NCBI RefSeq assembly: GCF_000238595.1
Contig: NZ_AGTS01000137.1
Span: 35,737 to 99,736 of the forward strand
DNA: 64,000 bases
Direction: 5' to 3'
Source of the DNA: Acidovorax sp. NO-1
GTDB lineage: Bacteria > Pseudomonadota > Gammaproteobacteria > Burkholderiales > Burkholderiaceae_C
Part shown: positions 19,033 through 31,335 of the stretch, piece by piece
How positions within the stretch are numbered: position 1 is the stretch's first letter
How the letters are laid out: the number at the start of each line of letters is the position of its first letter
Notes under the pieces: generated by a model
Told to the model about the DNA's origin: nothing
Database searches by the model: none
What the model saw: only the letters and a program-made list of their open reading frames with translations
Position numbers and translations under genes: made by a program

Positions 19033-20706
19033 ATGAAACTCAGCAACTTTTCCGTCGGCATGCGCCTGGGCGCATCGTTTGGCGCCATCCTGCTCATTAC
19101 CGCGCTGATCGCCGCGACCGGCATGTGGCGCATCGCCAGCCTGCAGGCGGCCAGCGAAAGGGTCGCCACCCAGGAGATCGAGCAGCAGACGCTGGTGGAA
19201 GACTGGGCCTCCGACATTCGCCTGAACTGGGTGCGCACCGAAGCGTTCCTCAAGGCGATTGACCGGGACTATATGGACAAGCTCACGGCCGACACGCAGG
19301 CCACGGCCAGCGGCATCGAAGCCAAGGTCAAGCGCATCGACGCCCTGGTGCAAGGCGACAAGAACCGCGCACAGCTGGCCACCATTGCCGCAGCCAGCAA
19401 GGCCTACACCGAGAAACTTGCCGAAATCCGCGAACTGCATCGGGGCGGTGAGCCCAACGTCCCTGCCTTGGTAGACAAGGACCTGCGCCCACTGGCCGAT
19501 GCTTACCTGAAATCCCTGGACAACCTGCGCACCGCCATGGGCACCGAGCTGGCCGACAGCCAGGCCGACACCAGCACCCTGGCCAAGGCCAGCCAGGTGC
19601 TGCTGGGCGTGGGCACGCTGATTGCCGTGGCACTGGGCGCCCTGCTGGCATTCACCGTGACGCGCTCCATCGTGCAACCCGTGCAAAGGGGCAAGCAGGC
19701 GGCAGAAAACATTGCAGACGGTGACCTGACCCATCCGATTGACGCCAGTGGCAACGACGAGACCGCGCAACTGCTGCAGGCGCTGGCCACCATGCAGTCG
19801 CGGCTGTCCACCATCGTGGGCAATGTGCGCCACAACGCCGAGGGCGTGGCCACCGCCAGCGTCGAGATCGCCACGGGCAACAACGACCTGTCGGCCCGCA
19901 CAGAGCAGCAAGCTTCCGCGCTGCAGCAGACGGCCGCCTCCATGGAGCAGCTGGGCTCCACCGTGCGCCAGAACGCCGACAACGCGCGCACGGCCAACCA
20001 GCTGGCCATGAGCGCATCAACCGTGGCCCAGCAGGGCGGCAATGTGGTGGCCGAAGTGGTCGAGACCATGAAGGGCATCAACGACAGCAGCAAGAAGATT
20101 GCCGACATCATCAGCGTCATTGACGGCATTGCCTTCCAGACCAACATCCTGGCACTGAACGCCGCCGTGGAAGCCGCCCGGGCCGGTGAGCAGGGCCGAG
20201 GCTTTGCCGTGGTGGCCGGAGAAGTGCGCAGCCTGGCCGGGCGCAGCGCCGAGGCCGCCAAGGAAATCAAGGGACTGATCGGCACCAGCGTGGAACGCGT
20301 GGAACGCGGCACCGCCCTGGTGGACAAGGCCGGCGCCACCATGACCGAGGTGGTGGGCGCCATCCGGCGCGTGACCGACATCATGGGCGAGATCAGTGCC
20401 GCCAGCAGCGAGCAGAGCACCGGTGTGGCCCAGGTGGGCGAAGCCATCACGCAGATGGATCAGGCCACCCAGCAGAACGCGGCGCTGGTCGAAGAAAGTG
20501 CCGCCGCTGCCGACAGCCTGCGCGCACAGGCTGCGCAACTGGTGGAAGCCATGGCGGTTTTCCACACCGGCACAGGCAGCAGTGCTGCCGCCCGGTCCCG
20601 CATGCAGGATGCCTCGGCACGCAGCAGCGCGCCCGTGCCCTCTCCCCAGTCCCGACCGCTGGCATCAAACGCGGCACCACGGCAGCTCGGCAATAGCGCG
20701 GCCTGA
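19033..20706 (+). CDS. Methyl-accepting chemotaxis protein
   Basis: A 557-residue chemoreceptor. First membrane helix at about residues 10-30 ([20 protein letters not shown]), a helical periplasmic sensor domain of the four-helix type to about 190, second helix about 195-217 ([20 protein letters not shown]), a HAMP domain, then the cytoplasmic signalling coiled coil with the conserved tip [20 protein letters not shown]. The C-terminus is Ala/Ser-rich and lacks an NWETF-type CheR tether. The ligand is unknown. The frame extends upstream, but ATG 19033 ([13 protein letters not shown]) is the conserved start. No che genes are nearby. Confidence 0.95.
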   Translation: MKLSNFSVGMRLGASFGAILLITALIAATGMWRIASLQAASERVATQEIEQQTLVEDWASDIRLNWVRTEAFLKAIDRDYMDKLTADTQATASGIEAKVKRIDALVQGDKNRAQLATIAAASKAYTEKLAEIRELHRGGEPNVPALVDKDLRPLADAYLKSLDNLRTAMGTELADSQADTSTLAKASQVLLGVGTLIAVALGALLAFTVTRSIVQPVQRGKQAAENIADGDLTHPIDASGNDETAQLLQALATMQSRLSTIVGNVRHNAEGVATASVEIATGNNDLSARTEQQASALQQTAASMEQLGSTVRQNADNARTANQLAMSASTVAQQGGNVVAEVVETMKGINDSSKKIADIISVIDGIAFQTNILALNAAVEAARAGEQGRGFAVVAGEVRSLAGRSAEAAKEIKGLIGTSVERVERGTALVDKAGATMTEVVGAIRRVTDIMGEISAASSEQSTGVAQVGEAITQMDQATQQNAALVEESAAAADSLRAQAAQLVEAMAVFHTGTGSSAAARSRMQDASARSSAPVPSPQSRPLASNAAPRQLGNSAA

Positions 20707-20715
20707 AATCAAATA

Positions 20716-20818
20716 ACCCCCTGTGGCGCTTCGCGCCTTCCCCCTTTCTCTCGCGCTGCGCGCGGGAAGGGGGACGCCCCCAGCGCGGCGGGGCGGCCCT
20801 TGCGCGGGGGCCGCTGGG
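20716..20818 (+). repeat. GC-rich intergenic repeat family B, copy 2
   Basis: Starts ACCCCCTGTGGCGCTTCG, runs through CCTTCCCCC and GGGGGACGCCCCC and ends GGGGCGGCCCTTGCGCGG. It contains an internal hairpin, GCGCTGCGCGC. It lies between the chemoreceptor and gph genes, which converge. Confidence 0.65.
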
Positions 20819-20900
20819 ATGGACTGCGCCCGATTCATACGCCACGGGTGATGCGACGCACCATGCCGCACCGTATGAAGACGCCTGTCCGCTGGGAGCC

Positions 20901-21593
20901 TCAGGCCGTTGCCGGTACGAGTTCGTGCAGCGCTTCAACCCAGCCATCCGCATCCACATCGCGGACCGGCTGGCCGTGGTTGTAGCCATACGTCACCAGC
21001 ACCACGGGGCAACCGGCAGCGCGTGCGGCCTGCGCGTCGTTGCTCGAATCGCCCACCATCAGCGTGCGCGCGGGCTCGGTGCCCAAGGCCTCGCAGGTCT
21101 TGCGCAGGGGCAGCGGATCGGGCTTTTTTCGCTCAAAGGCATCCCCGCCGAAAACGCAGTCAAAAAATGAATCCAGCCCCTTGCTGCGCAGTAGCGGCAC
21201 AGCAAAGGCCGTGGGCTTGTTCGTCAGGCAGGCCAGCCGCAGTCCCGAAGCGCGCAGGGCCTGGAGCCCTTCCACGACACCGGGGTAGACGCTCGCAAAC
21301 TGTCCGTTGATGGCCAGGTAGTGCCGCTGGTAGCTGGGCCATGCACGGACATAAAGCGCTTCCATTTCCATAGCTTCTGGCGCTTTTCCTGCTTGCGTCA
21401 GGACGTGATTGAGCACTGAACGCAGCAGGTGTTCGGAACCCTTGCCCACCATGCGCTCGATGTGCTGCGCCGCAATAGGCGGCAACTCCAGATCGCGCAG
21501 CATGCGGTTCAGTGCCTCGGCAAAGTCACCGAGCGTGTCCACCATGGTGCCATCGAGGTCGATGATGGCGGCGTCACAAAGAGCAATGTTCAT
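20901..21593 (-). CDS. gph: Phosphoglycolate phosphatase-type HAD hydrolase
   Basis: A 230-residue HAD phosphatase. Motif I is IIDLDGTMVDT (nucleophile Asp, about residue 12), motif II LACLTNKPTAF, the Lys is in FERKKPDPLPL and motif IV is MVGDSSNDAQAA. Length and cap region match Gph, which removes phosphate from 2-phosphoglycolate arising from DNA repair. Residues about 63-75 (TQAGKAPEAM region) are encoded by a diverged copy of repeat A lying in the cap domain, where a length change is tolerated. Gph often sits by trpE or rpe; here trpE is nearby and rpe is 9 kb away. Confidence 0.9.
   Translation of the reverse strand: MNIALCDAAIIDLDGTMVDTLGDFAEALNRMLRDLELPPIAAQHIERMVGKGSEHLLRSVLNHVLTQAGKAPEAMEMEALYVRAWPSYQRHYLAINGQFASVYPGVVEGLQALRASGLRLACLTNKPTAFAVPLLRSKGLDSFFDCVFGGDAFERKKPDPLPLRKTCEALGTEPARTLMVGDSSNDAQAARAAGCPVVLVTYGYNHGQPVRDVDADGWVEALHELVPATA
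21369..21404 (+). repeat. Palindromic repeat family A, copy 3 (diverged core inside gph)
   Basis: CATAGCTTCTGGCGCTTTTC then CTGCTTGCGTCAGGA matches ATAGCT, the AGCGCTT arm and the AAGCGC arm of the family in order and spacing, with several substitutions. It is in frame within gph. Confidence 0.5.
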
Positions 21594-21690
21594 TCGACTG
21601 TGTAGAGTGCATCACACGCCCTGCGCATGACAGATGGTGACTCCAGAGTGATATCACCGGGGCCGCACCTCGACCCTCTGAGCGGCAGAG

Positions 21691-24050
<2,360 letters not shown>

Positions 24051-24212
24051 GAAAGTTCGGAAAAGAGCGGATTGTGCGTGGTTTTACGTACGTGGCACCC
24101 CTTGTTGTTTCCATTGGACACAAAAGCAACACTGCTGCCCGAACGCCAAAATTCGAGCAATTCCGCTCATCCACCGAAAAGCGCCGTTTGTCTTTATTCG
24201 GACTACACTTCC

Positions 24213-24241
24213 TTGATATGTGATTTTTTCCCATGTACATT
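24213..24241 (+). promoter_or_regulatory. Probable sigma-70 promoter of the pilin operon
   Basis: TTGATA at 24213-24218 and TACATT at 24236-24241 are separated by 17 bases, about 55 bases before the pilE start in an AT-rich gap. A strong ribosome site AGGAGG lies at 24284-24289, six bases before the ATG. Confidence 0.6.
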
Positions 24242-24295
24242 TTGCAAAACATAGGAGTGACGGGCCCATAGCCTTCACATCCCAGGAGGATTCAA

Positions 24296-24685
24296 ATGCG
24301 GCGAAATGCTGGCTTCACACTCATCGAGTTAATGATCACCGTGGCAGTGGTCAGCATCTTGGCGGCCATTGCATACCCGTCTTATCAGGACCAGGTTCGC
24401 AAATCTCGCCGCGCGGAAGCGCAATCTTTGCTGATGGACATCGGCACCCGCCAACAACAACGGTTGCTGGATGTACGTAACTACGCTGCCTCCACAGCCG
24501 AGTTGAATGTCAGCATCCCGACGTCGGTGATCCCACATTACGCCATCACCATGGTTGCGCCTGCGAGCACCCCTCCCTCATTTACCGTCACGGCCACCCC
24601 AAAGTCTGGCCAAAGCAAAGACAAGTGCGGAGCGATGACCCTGAACAATACCGGAGCCAAGACCCCGGCCACTGGGTGTTGGTAG
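24296..24685 (+). CDS. pilE: Type IV pilin PilE-like (minor pilin)
   Basis: A 129-residue type IV pilin with a very short leader, MRRNAG, cut by PilD before the N-methylated Phe in [20 protein letters not shown]; Glu5 of the mature protein is present. A Cys pair near the C-terminus (about residues 105 and 128, in KDKCGAM and the final GCW) can form the D-loop. Size and TGCW ending fit PilE-type minor pilins rather than the major PilA. It is first in a six-gene operon reading to pilY1, preceded by a good promoter and AGGAGG. Confidence 0.9.
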   Translation: MRRNAGFTLIELMITVAVVSILAAIAYPSYQDQVRKSRRAEAQSLLMDIGTRQQQRLLDVRNYAASTAELNVSIPTSVIPHYAITMVAPASTPPSFTVTATPKSGQSKDKCGAMTLNNTGAKTPATGCW

Positions 24686-24698
24686 CAGGAGCCGCACC

Positions 24699-25199
24699 AT
24701 GCACGCCCAACCACCACTTGCACGCCAGGCCAGCCGAGGCGTCACATTGATTGAATTGATGATCACCGTGGCAGTGCTGGCCGTGTTGATGTCCATCGCT
24801 GCGCCGTCCTTCCGGGAGATCATGGAGTCGCAGCGCATGCGTGCTGCCGCTTTCGACCTCATGGCAGACCTGACACTGGCACGGAACGAGGCCCTCAAGC
24901 GCGGCAACATCCCCGCGCCCGTAACCCTGAGCCCCGCATCGGCCGACTGGGCGGAGGGCTGGAGCGTGACGGTCGGCACAGAAGTTCTAAGCCAGAGAAA
25001 CAAGGTGGGCTCGGGTGTGGCACCGAAACTGACACCGACCAACCTCGCCAAGCTCACCTTCGACCGCAACGGACGCGTTTCCAACACCACTGATGTGGCG
25101 CGATTCTCCCTGAGCAACTCCAGCGGCACCCGCAAGCGCTGCATCTCCCTCGACCCCTCCGGTCGCCCCAAGAGTTCAACTGCGGCATGTCCAACATGA
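24699..25199 (+). CDS. fimT: Type IV minor pilin FimT/GspH-like
   Basis: A 166-residue prepilin. After MHAQPPLARQASRG comes the methylation helix [20 protein letters not shown] with Glu5, then the GspH-type body: AAFDLMADLTLARNEALKRG, GWSVTVGTEVL, LTFDRNGRVSN and a C-terminal RKRCISLDPSGRPKSS with a second Cys four residues from the end. FimT/FimU proteins prime pilus assembly, and FimT can bind DNA in competent species. It starts 13 bases after pilE and overlaps pilV by 13 bases. Confidence 0.88.
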   Translation: MHAQPPLARQASRGVTLIELMITVAVLAVLMSIAAPSFREIMESQRMRAAAFDLMADLTLARNEALKRGNIPAPVTLSPASADWAEGWSVTVGTEVLSQRNKVGSGVAPKLTPTNLAKLTFDRNGRVSNTTDVARFSLSNSSGTRKRCISLDPSGRPKSSTAACPT

Positions 25200-25738
25200 A
25201 AAAGCACTCAACCCAACAAGGTGTGGCGCTGATCGAGGCGCTGATCGCCATGCTGATCGTGGCCTTTGGTGTACTGGGTTTTGTCGGCCTGCAGGCCAAG
25301 ACCACCGTCGCCAACCTGGAGGGCTATCAGCGCTCGCAGGCTCTGATTTTGGTCAACGACATGGCCGAGCGCATAAACCTCAACAGAGCCAACGCGCTGT
25401 CTTACGTGAGCAACAACATCGGCGTCACCGATCCCGGCAACTGCAGCGGCTCTACGCTAACCACCGCCCAAAAAGACCTTTGCGAATGGTCCAAGCTCAT
25501 TCGGGGTGCTTCCGAAACGCAGGGATCCACCCAGGTCGGTGCTGTTCTCAACGCGCGCGGTTGCATCACCAATCCCGCAACCAACCAGTACCTCCTTGCA
25601 CTGGCTTGGCAGGGCGTCCAGGCCAGCGGGGCGCCCGTCAATACCTGCGGTAAGGATGCCTTCAGTAGCGAAGACATGCGCCGCGTTGTCACAGTGGTCG
25701 TACAGATCGCCAACCTGTCCCCTCCGGCTGCGCCATGA
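25187..25738 (+). CDS. pilV: Type IV minor pilin PilV
   Basis: A 183-residue minor pilin. The methylation helix is VALIEALIAMLIVAFGVLGF with Glu in place; LEGYQRSQALILVNDMAERI is characteristic of PilV. It joins PilW, PilX and FimT in the priming tip complex that carries PilY1. Two starts are possible, ATG 25187 and ATG 25196; the second gives a leader nearer the normal length. It overlaps fimT and its stop overlaps the pilW start. Confidence 0.88.
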   Translation: MSNMKKHSTQQGVALIEALIAMLIVAFGVLGFVGLQAKTTVANLEGYQRSQALILVNDMAERINLNRANALSYVSNNIGVTDPGNCSGSTLTTAQKDLCEWSKLIRGASETQGSTQVGAVLNARGCITNPATNQYLLALAWQGVQASGAPVNTCGKDAFSSEDMRRVVTVVVQIANLSPPAAP

Positions 25739-26844
25739 CACTCAAAACCACCTCCTATCGCCAAGCGTCTCTGCTCCGGGCTTCCGCCCGAGCGAGGGGA
25801 TTTTCGCTGGTCGAGCTCATGGTGGGCATGGCGATTGGTCTTGTGCTGGTCGCCGGTCTGTCCCTGCTTTTCGCCAACACCAGCCAGTCTGGCAACGAGC
25901 TGAACAAGAGCATTCGCCAGATCGAGAACGGTCGCTACGCGATGGACCTGCTGCACGATGACCTGATGCTGGCCGGCTACTACGGCGAAGTACCCGCAGA
26001 CAGCCTGGCCACCTCCAGCCCCAACCTCTGCACAACCAGCGGTGCCGTCGCCCTCGGGTGGGACGCCACGATTCCCAGCACACCCAAAGTCCCGCCGCCG
26101 ATTGTGGGGCTGTCCGACGACGAGGCATCGGCACTCACATGCCTGCCCAACAGACTGGCTGGCACACGTGCTTTTGCGGTGCACAGACTGGACACGGATA
26201 CCATTGCACCCGCCGCCATCACGACAAAAACAGAAAATGTTTTGTATGTCCAGACCTCTCGTTGTCTGGCCGATCCGGCCACATCCCCTTTCATTGCATC
26301 CTCTGATCCCGACGAACTGATATTGAAAGAGAAGGACTGCACCACACCAAGTTCAGCCCGCAAATACATCTCACGCATCTACTACATCGCCAGCTGCAAC
26401 GAATGCGGGGTAGATACCGTACCAACACTGAAAATGGCAGAGCTGCGTGGCAACCAGATGGTGCCCGTCCCCCTGGCCGAAGGTATCGAGAACATGGTCC
26501 TCGAATACGGATTCGACACCACGGACCCGCTCGATGCGGACCCTGCCACCCATGCCAGCAAAGGGGTGCCGGACACTTTCCTGGATAAGCTCAGTGGCGT
26601 CGTTGGCGCACGCGATAACGACTGGGCCAATGTCGTCGCTGCACGCGTGCATCTGTTGTCACGCACAACCGAGCCGTCCAGGGGCTACAACGATACGGGG
26701 AGGTTCTATGTACTAGGCCCCTCCACTACCGCCAGTGGTGATACCAGCGGTTTCAAACGCCGGGTCTACACCAGCACCGTACGCATCATCAACGTCGCTG
26801 GCCGACGTGAGACGCCTCCACCAGCTCCAGCGGCTTCATCATGA
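25735..26844 (+). CDS. pilW: Type IV minor pilin PilW
   Basis: A 369-residue large minor pilin. A longer leader (LRASARARG) precedes FSLVELMVGMAIGLVLVAGL, with Glu5. Then RQIENGRYAMDLLHDDLMLA and GYYGEV, both typical of PilW, and a long C-terminal domain with several Cys (SRCLAD, KDCTTP, SCNECGVD). The last residues are Pro/Ala-rich (PPPAPAASS). PilW is part of the pilus tip initiation complex. The start overlaps the pilV stop and the end overlaps the pilX start (ATGA). Confidence 0.9.
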   Translation: MTLKTTSYRQASLLRASARARGFSLVELMVGMAIGLVLVAGLSLLFANTSQSGNELNKSIRQIENGRYAMDLLHDDLMLAGYYGEVPADSLATSSPNLCTTSGAVALGWDATIPSTPKVPPPIVGLSDDEASALTCLPNRLAGTRAFAVHRLDTDTIAPAAITTKTENVLYVQTSRCLADPATSPFIASSDPDELILKEKDCTTPSSARKYISRIYYIASCNECGVDTVPTLKMAELRGNQMVPVPLAEGIENMVLEYGFDTTDPLDADPATHASKGVPDTFLDKLSGVVGARDNDWANVVAARVHLLSRTTEPSRGYNDTGRFYVLGPSTTASGDTSGFKRRVYTSTVRIINVAGRRETPPPAPAASS

Positions 26845-27422
26845 AAACCAACGCATCCCAACGTGGCGCCACTTTGGTGGTGGCATTGATCTTTCTGGTG
26901 TTGATGAGCCTCTTTGCCATCAGCGCGTTCAACAGCTCCAGCAGCAACTTGCGCATCGTCGGCAACAGCCAGGCCATTCAGGAAAGCCTCTCTGCTGCCC
27001 AGATGGCAGTGGAGTCCACCATCAGCACCCCAGAGTTCCATAAAAACCCCTTGGGCGTCGCCGCGGTACCGATCAATGTGGACATGAACGGTGATGGAAC
27101 ACCGGAGTACACGGCATCCATCACACCCGCCCCAGTCTGCTACCGCGCCAAACCCATCCTGCCCAGCGAACTTCCGGCCGCCCCCAAGAATGCGGCAACG
27201 GCCGATATCTGGGCGCCCTGCAGGCCGCCCGTCCGGTCGGGCGGAACGTTCATCGACTCCGAGGCCCCGGTGACGGGCACGGATCCAGAGAGCTGCGCCA
27301 ATAGCGAGTGGAATGTCCGCGCCGAAGTCACTGACGCGGCCACCCAAACCCAAGTCTCGGTGAACCAGGGCGTGGCCGTCATTGTTTTCGGCAATGAAGT
27401 TTCGACTTACTGCACCAAATAA
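26841..27422 (+). CDS. pilX: Type IV minor pilin PilX
   Basis: A 193-residue minor pilin-like protein. The N-terminus MKTNASQRGATLVVALIFLV resembles PilX N-domain proteins, whose helix (LVVALIFLVLMSLFAISAFN) lacks the canonical Glu5; QAIQESLSAAQMAVE follows as in the family. Four or more Cys in the C-terminal half probably form disulfides. PilX links PilW/PilV to PilY1. The gene is 16 bases before pilY1. Confidence 0.85.
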   Translation: MKTNASQRGATLVVALIFLVLMSLFAISAFNSSSSNLRIVGNSQAIQESLSAAQMAVESTISTPEFHKNPLGVAAVPINVDMNGDGTPEYTASITPAPVCYRAKPILPSELPAAPKNAATADIWAPCRPPVRSGGTFIDSEAPVTGTDPESCANSEWNVRAEVTDAATQTQVSVNQGVAVIVFGNEVSTYCTK

Positions 27423-27438
27423 AAGCGAGGACAGCACT

Positions 27439-30400
27439 ATGTCACACACTCCTTCATTCAGCATGCGTTCATGGGCCACTCTGACGTTAGGCCTTGCGCT
27501 GTCGTTTCCTGCTTTTTCGCAATTTACCAGCGACATTGACGTCTACACGAGCGCCGGCTCTGGCTCCGTCTCGAACGTGCTTTTCGTTCTCGATAGCTCT
27601 GCCAATTGGAATGCGAGCTTGAAGCATGATTGCGTCTATGTCGATGGCAGTGGAGCGCCCAGCAAAGGTCCAACCAAAGGTGGAATGGAGCAATGTGCGC
27701 TGTACAACGTTATTCACTCTCTCAAAACCAATGACGATGGCTCTGCAGCCTTCAATATCGGTTTCATGGTTTTCAATGAGACCAATGTAGAGACAGGGGC
27801 GCGTGTCATACAAGCACTGACCCCTCTCACTACCACGGGCAAAGACGCGTTGAAGGCGTTTATCAAGAAACTGGATCAAAACCAGTCGCCGGCACCCACT
27901 TCCTATGCGTTGGCCATGCATGAGGCCGGCCTGTATTTTTCACAAGAATCACCCTTCTCGGGCCAACGGGTCGGCGTCTTGCCCTACGACCGTGATGCGT
28001 TCAATGGCGGCAAATATGCCCTCCCCTTCGGGTCGGATTGCGGAAAAAATTACATCATCATGATCGCCAATGGCCCACCGCAAGGCGATCAGATCAAAAA
28101 CGAAGTCATGCAGGCCATGCTTGCCGCATCGGGCGGCAGTACCGCGCCCATCACCTATCCTGCAGGCAGTGTAGACCCCAAGGACGCCGCCAACTGGACG
28201 GATGAATACGCACGCTTCCTCAATGGAAATCTCCGCAGCAGCTCTGCCACATCGGCCCTCGCTACCACCTTTGCCATCGCGGTCACGGGGGCCGCGAGCG
28301 ACAAGGCCAGTTATCCGACTATTTTCAAAGGCATTGCGAATGCTGGGGGTGGGGATTTTTTTGAAGCCAAAAACTCTCTCACACTGGAAATCGCGCTAGG
28401 CAATATATTCAGCCAGTTGCAGGCCCAGAATAGCGTCTTCTCTTCCGCAAGCCTGCCTGTCAGCGTGAATTCACGCGGCACGTATCTGAATCAGGTTTTC
28501 ATGGGCATGTTCCGCCCCGATGGAGACTCCAATCCCCGCTGGCGAGGCAACCTCAAGCAATATCAGTTTGGCTATGATGCCATCAATGATTCGCTATTTC
28601 TGGCAGACTCCTCAGCCAAGCCTCAATCAGCGATCAATACTGCCACCGGATTTATTTCTCCTACCGCCATTTCGTTTTGGACCGAAACCAGCACTTTCTG
28701 GTCCAACCAAGAAATGGGAACCCCTCCCAACCCATCGGACTCACCGGATGGGGAGGTCGTTGAAAAAGGCGGTGCCGCGCAACAAATTCGCACGGCTTAC
28801 GCCACAAGCCAGTCCGCACGGAAAATATACACCTGCCTCAGCTGCGCCAATAACACCAAACTGGCCAGCTCATCCACTGCGCAGTTTTCTACCGCCAACA
28901 GCAGCAGCATGGCCACGATTGCTGCGGACAGCACCGAACGCGATCTGATCATCGGCTGGGTACGCGGTACGGACAACGCGGGTGATGAAAAAGGCCCGGG
29001 CGCTCCTACCACCATTCGCCCCAGCGTCCATGGGGATGTGCTGCACTCACGCCCCGCAGTGGTCAACTACGGTACCGCAGAAGCCCCAAATATCGTAGTC
29101 TTCTACGGTGCCAACGACGGTTTGCTGCGTGCGGTGAATGGCAACAAAACGGGTACCGGCGCAGGCCAGGAACTGTGGGGCTTCGTTCCCGAGGAACACT
29201 TTGGCAAACTCAAGCGCCTGCGGGACAACAGCCCCGAGGTCCGCATATCCACCACCACAATCAACGCGGCAGATCCCAAGCCGCCTTTGTTAAAGGACTA
29301 TTTCGTTGACGGCTCGATCTCCGTCTACCAAAAAGTGGACTCAACTGGCAAGAGCGTGAAAGTCTATCTCTATTTCACTATGCGCCGAGGTGGCCGTTTC
29401 CTCTACGCACTGGATGTCACCGACCCTGCTGATCCCAAGTACCTGTGGCGTCGTTCGCACACCGAAGCCGACTTTGCCAAGCTGGGCCAGACCTGGTCTG
29501 AACCACGTGTGGCCAAGCTGAAGGGGGCCGTCGGCACGGACGGGAAAATCCAACCAAAATTTGTACTTGTCATGGGCGGCGGCTACGATGCTGCAGCAGA
29601 AGACTTGGCCACACCGGGCACCACCACGATGGGCAACGCCGTTTTCGTGCTCGACGCCTTCGATGGAACACTGATCAAACGCTTCGATACCACCCGAAGC
29701 GTTCCAGCCGACGTTGGCCTGATGGACTCCGATCTGGATGGGTATACCGATCGCGCCTACGCCGTGGACACCGGTGGCAACATCTACCGCATCGATTTCG
29801 AAACCAGTTCATCGACCGACAAAAGTGTCTGGGACATCTACAAGCTGGCCGAACTGGGCGGAGGCGCCCAGCGCAAATTTTTCTTCGCGCCCGATGTGGT
29901 CCCCACCCCGTCATTCACCGCCATCCTGGTGGGCTCGGGCGATCGCGAAAAGCCGTTGATGAAGGTCAGTTCAGATGCTTTCTTCACGGTGTACGACGAC
30001 CGGATGGAAAAGGGAACGCCCGCACCAGGCAGCCCGATTACTACCCTGGGCAAGGTGGGAACAACCGAAAACATGGATGCGGGCTGCTATATCAATCTGG
30101 CCTCCGGTGAAAAGGTGGTGAACGCAGCGACGACCTTCCGAGGCGTGACCTACTTCGGGACGCACAATCCCAATCCACCTCCCGACAAGCCGAAGCTAAC
30201 GTGCACCGCGGATCTTGGAACGGCTAAGAGTTATGCCGCACCCCTGTTCTGCCGCACCCCTTACTCCGAGGAGTTGAAGGGCGGCGGCCTGCCTCCGAGC
30301 CCTGTGGCGGGGTTCGTGGAAATCACCTACACACCAGAAGGCAGCAGTGAATCGGTGACCACACAAAAAGACTTCATCATTGGCGCACCCAACACGAAGA

Positions 30401-30486
30401 AGTCAGCCATTGAAACTGGAAAGTCCACGGGCGCCCTGAGCACGCCACGCAAGCGCCGTTACTGGTACCAGGAGAACGCCCGCTAA
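27439..30486 (+). CDS. pilY1: PilY1, type IV pilus tip adhesin / assembly factor
   Basis: A 1015-residue secreted protein. MSHTPSFSMRSWATLTLGLA with LSFPAFSQ is a signal peptide. The N-terminal half holds a von Willebrand-like region (VLFVLDSSANWN, a degenerate MIDAS since DxSxS becomes DSSAN), and the C-terminal half a beta-propeller: SVHGDVLHSRPAVVNYG, FYGANDGLLRAVNG, GRFLYALDVTDPADPKYLWR, PRVAKLKGAVG. DSDLDGYTD at residues 763-771 is a calcium loop like the one PilY1 needs for retraction control. The end RKRRYWYQENAR is shorter than in many homologues. Several stretches (27.5-29.1 kb) are more AT-rich than the flanks, common in surface adhesins. Confidence 0.93.
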   Translation: MSHTPSFSMRSWATLTLGLALSFPAFSQFTSDIDVYTSAGSGSVSNVLFVLDSSANWNASLKHDCVYVDGSGAPSKGPTKGGMEQCALYNVIHSLKTNDDGSAAFNIGFMVFNETNVETGARVIQALTPLTTTGKDALKAFIKKLDQNQSPAPTSYALAMHEAGLYFSQESPFSGQRVGVLPYDRDAFNGGKYALPFGSDCGKNYIIMIANGPPQGDQIKNEVMQAMLAASGGSTAPITYPAGSVDPKDAANWTDEYARFLNGNLRSSSATSALATTFAIAVTGAASDKASYPTIFKGIANAGGGDFFEAKNSLTLEIALGNIFSQLQAQNSVFSSASLPVSVNSRGTYLNQVFMGMFRPDGDSNPRWRGNLKQYQFGYDAINDSLFLADSSAKPQSAINTATGFISPTAISFWTETSTFWSNQEMGTPPNPSDSPDGEVVEKGGAAQQIRTAYATSQSARKIYTCLSCANNTKLASSSTAQFSTANSSSMATIAADSTERDLIIGWVRGTDNAGDEKGPGAPTTIRPSVHGDVLHSRPAVVNYGTAEAPNIVVFYGANDGLLRAVNGNKTGTGAGQELWGFVPEEHFGKLKRLRDNSPEVRISTTTINAADPKPPLLKDYFVDGSISVYQKVDSTGKSVKVYLYFTMRRGGRFLYALDVTDPADPKYLWRRSHTEADFAKLGQTWSEPRVAKLKGAVGTDGKIQPKFVLVMGGGYDAAAEDLATPGTTTMGNAVFVLDAFDGTLIKRFDTTRSVPADVGLMDSDLDGYTDRAYAVDTGGNIYRIDFETSSSTDKSVWDIYKLAELGGGAQRKFFFAPDVVPTPSFTAILVGSGDREKPLMKVSSDAFFTVYDDRMEKGTPAPGSPITTLGKVGTTENMDAGCYINLASGEKVVNAATTFRGVTYFGTHNPNPPPDKPKLTCTADLGTAKSYAAPLFCRTPYSEELKGGGLPPSPVAGFVEITYTPEGSSESVTTQKDFIIGAPNTKKSAIETGKSTGALSTPRKRRYWYQENAR

Positions 30487-30506
30487 GCGTGGGTGGGATG
30501 CCAAGG

Positions 30507-30536
30507 AAAAGGGCCGACGGATCGTCGGCCCTTTTT
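30507..30536. terminator. Bidirectional terminator between pilY1 and rpe
   Basis: GGGCCGAC at 30511-30518 pairs with GTCGGCCC at 30524-30531 around a five-base loop; four A precede and five T follow, so the hairpin ends both pilY1 and the converging rpe. Confidence 0.9.
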
Positions 30537-30563
30537 CATGGAGGCACAGAATGGGAGGCTCCG

Positions 30564-31247
30564 TCAGGCGCCCAGCTGCCCCCGCATCGCTTCGATCACA
30601 CCCCGGTAGTCGGGCTTGCCGAAAATCGCGCTGCCCGCCACGAAGGTGTCGGCCCCGGCATCGGCCACGCGGCGGATGTTGTCCTGCTTGATGCCGCCAT
30701 CGACTTCGAGGCGGATGTCCTTGCCGCAGGCGTCGATGCGTTTGCGCACGGCCTCGATCTTGCGCAGGGCCGAGTCGATGAAGCTCTGGCCGCCAAAACC
30801 CGGGTTGACGCTCATGATGAGAATGAGGTCGATGTCGTCGATCACCCAGTCGAGCACATCCAGCGGCTCGGCGGGATTGAAAACCAGGCCGGGCTTGACG
30901 CCCTTGGCGCGAATCGCCTGGATGCTGCGATGCACATGGCCTGAGGCGTCCGGGTGGAAGCTGATGTAGTCGGCACCCGCCTCGGCAAAGGCCGCAGCCA
31001 GCGCGTCCACGGGCTGGATCATCAGGTGCACGTCGATCGGCACGGCCAGGCCGGCGGGCGTCTTGGCGTGCGGCTTGAGCGCCTGGCACACCATGGGTCC
31101 GAAGGTGAGGTTGGGCACGTAATGGTTGTCCATCACGTCGAAATGGATCCAGTCGGCACCGGCGGCAATGACATTGCGCACTTCCTCGCCCAGGCGGGCG
31201 AAGTCGGCGGATAGGATGGAGGGGGCGATTCGGAATGTGCGGCTCAT
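30564..31247 (-). CDS. rpe: Ribulose-phosphate 3-epimerase
   Basis: A 227-residue TIM-barrel enzyme interconverting ribulose 5-phosphate and xylulose 5-phosphate. [37 protein letters not shown] (metal His and catalytic Asp), [31 protein letters not shown] and [14 protein letters not shown] are all present, so it should be active. The ATG at 31247 is the standard start. It is divergent from apaG, with about 90 bases between them. Confidence 0.97.
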   Translation of the reverse strand: MSRTFRIAPSILSADFARLGEEVRNVIAAGADWIHFDVMDNHYVPNLTFGPMVCQALKPHAKTPAGLAVPIDVHLMIQPVDALAAAFAEAGADYISFHPDASGHVHRSIQAIRAKGVKPGLVFNPAEPLDVLDWVIDDIDLILIMSVNPGFGGQSFIDSALRKIEAVRKRIDACGKDIRLEVDGGIKQDNIRRVADAGADTFVAGSAIFGKPDYRGVIEAMRGQLGA

Positions 31248-31335
31248 CCCCCGATTGTCTCAAAGCGCAGCCGGTCTGGGGTTTTAGCCCCCTGGCACGC
31301 CCTGGGCGCAAATCTCCACGGTTACCATTCGCCCC

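Noticed and set aside
24092..24108. Possible sigma-54 promoter (TGGCAC) upstream of pilE
   Set aside because: The -12 GC is not at the required distance; the TTGATA/TACATT pair downstream is better.
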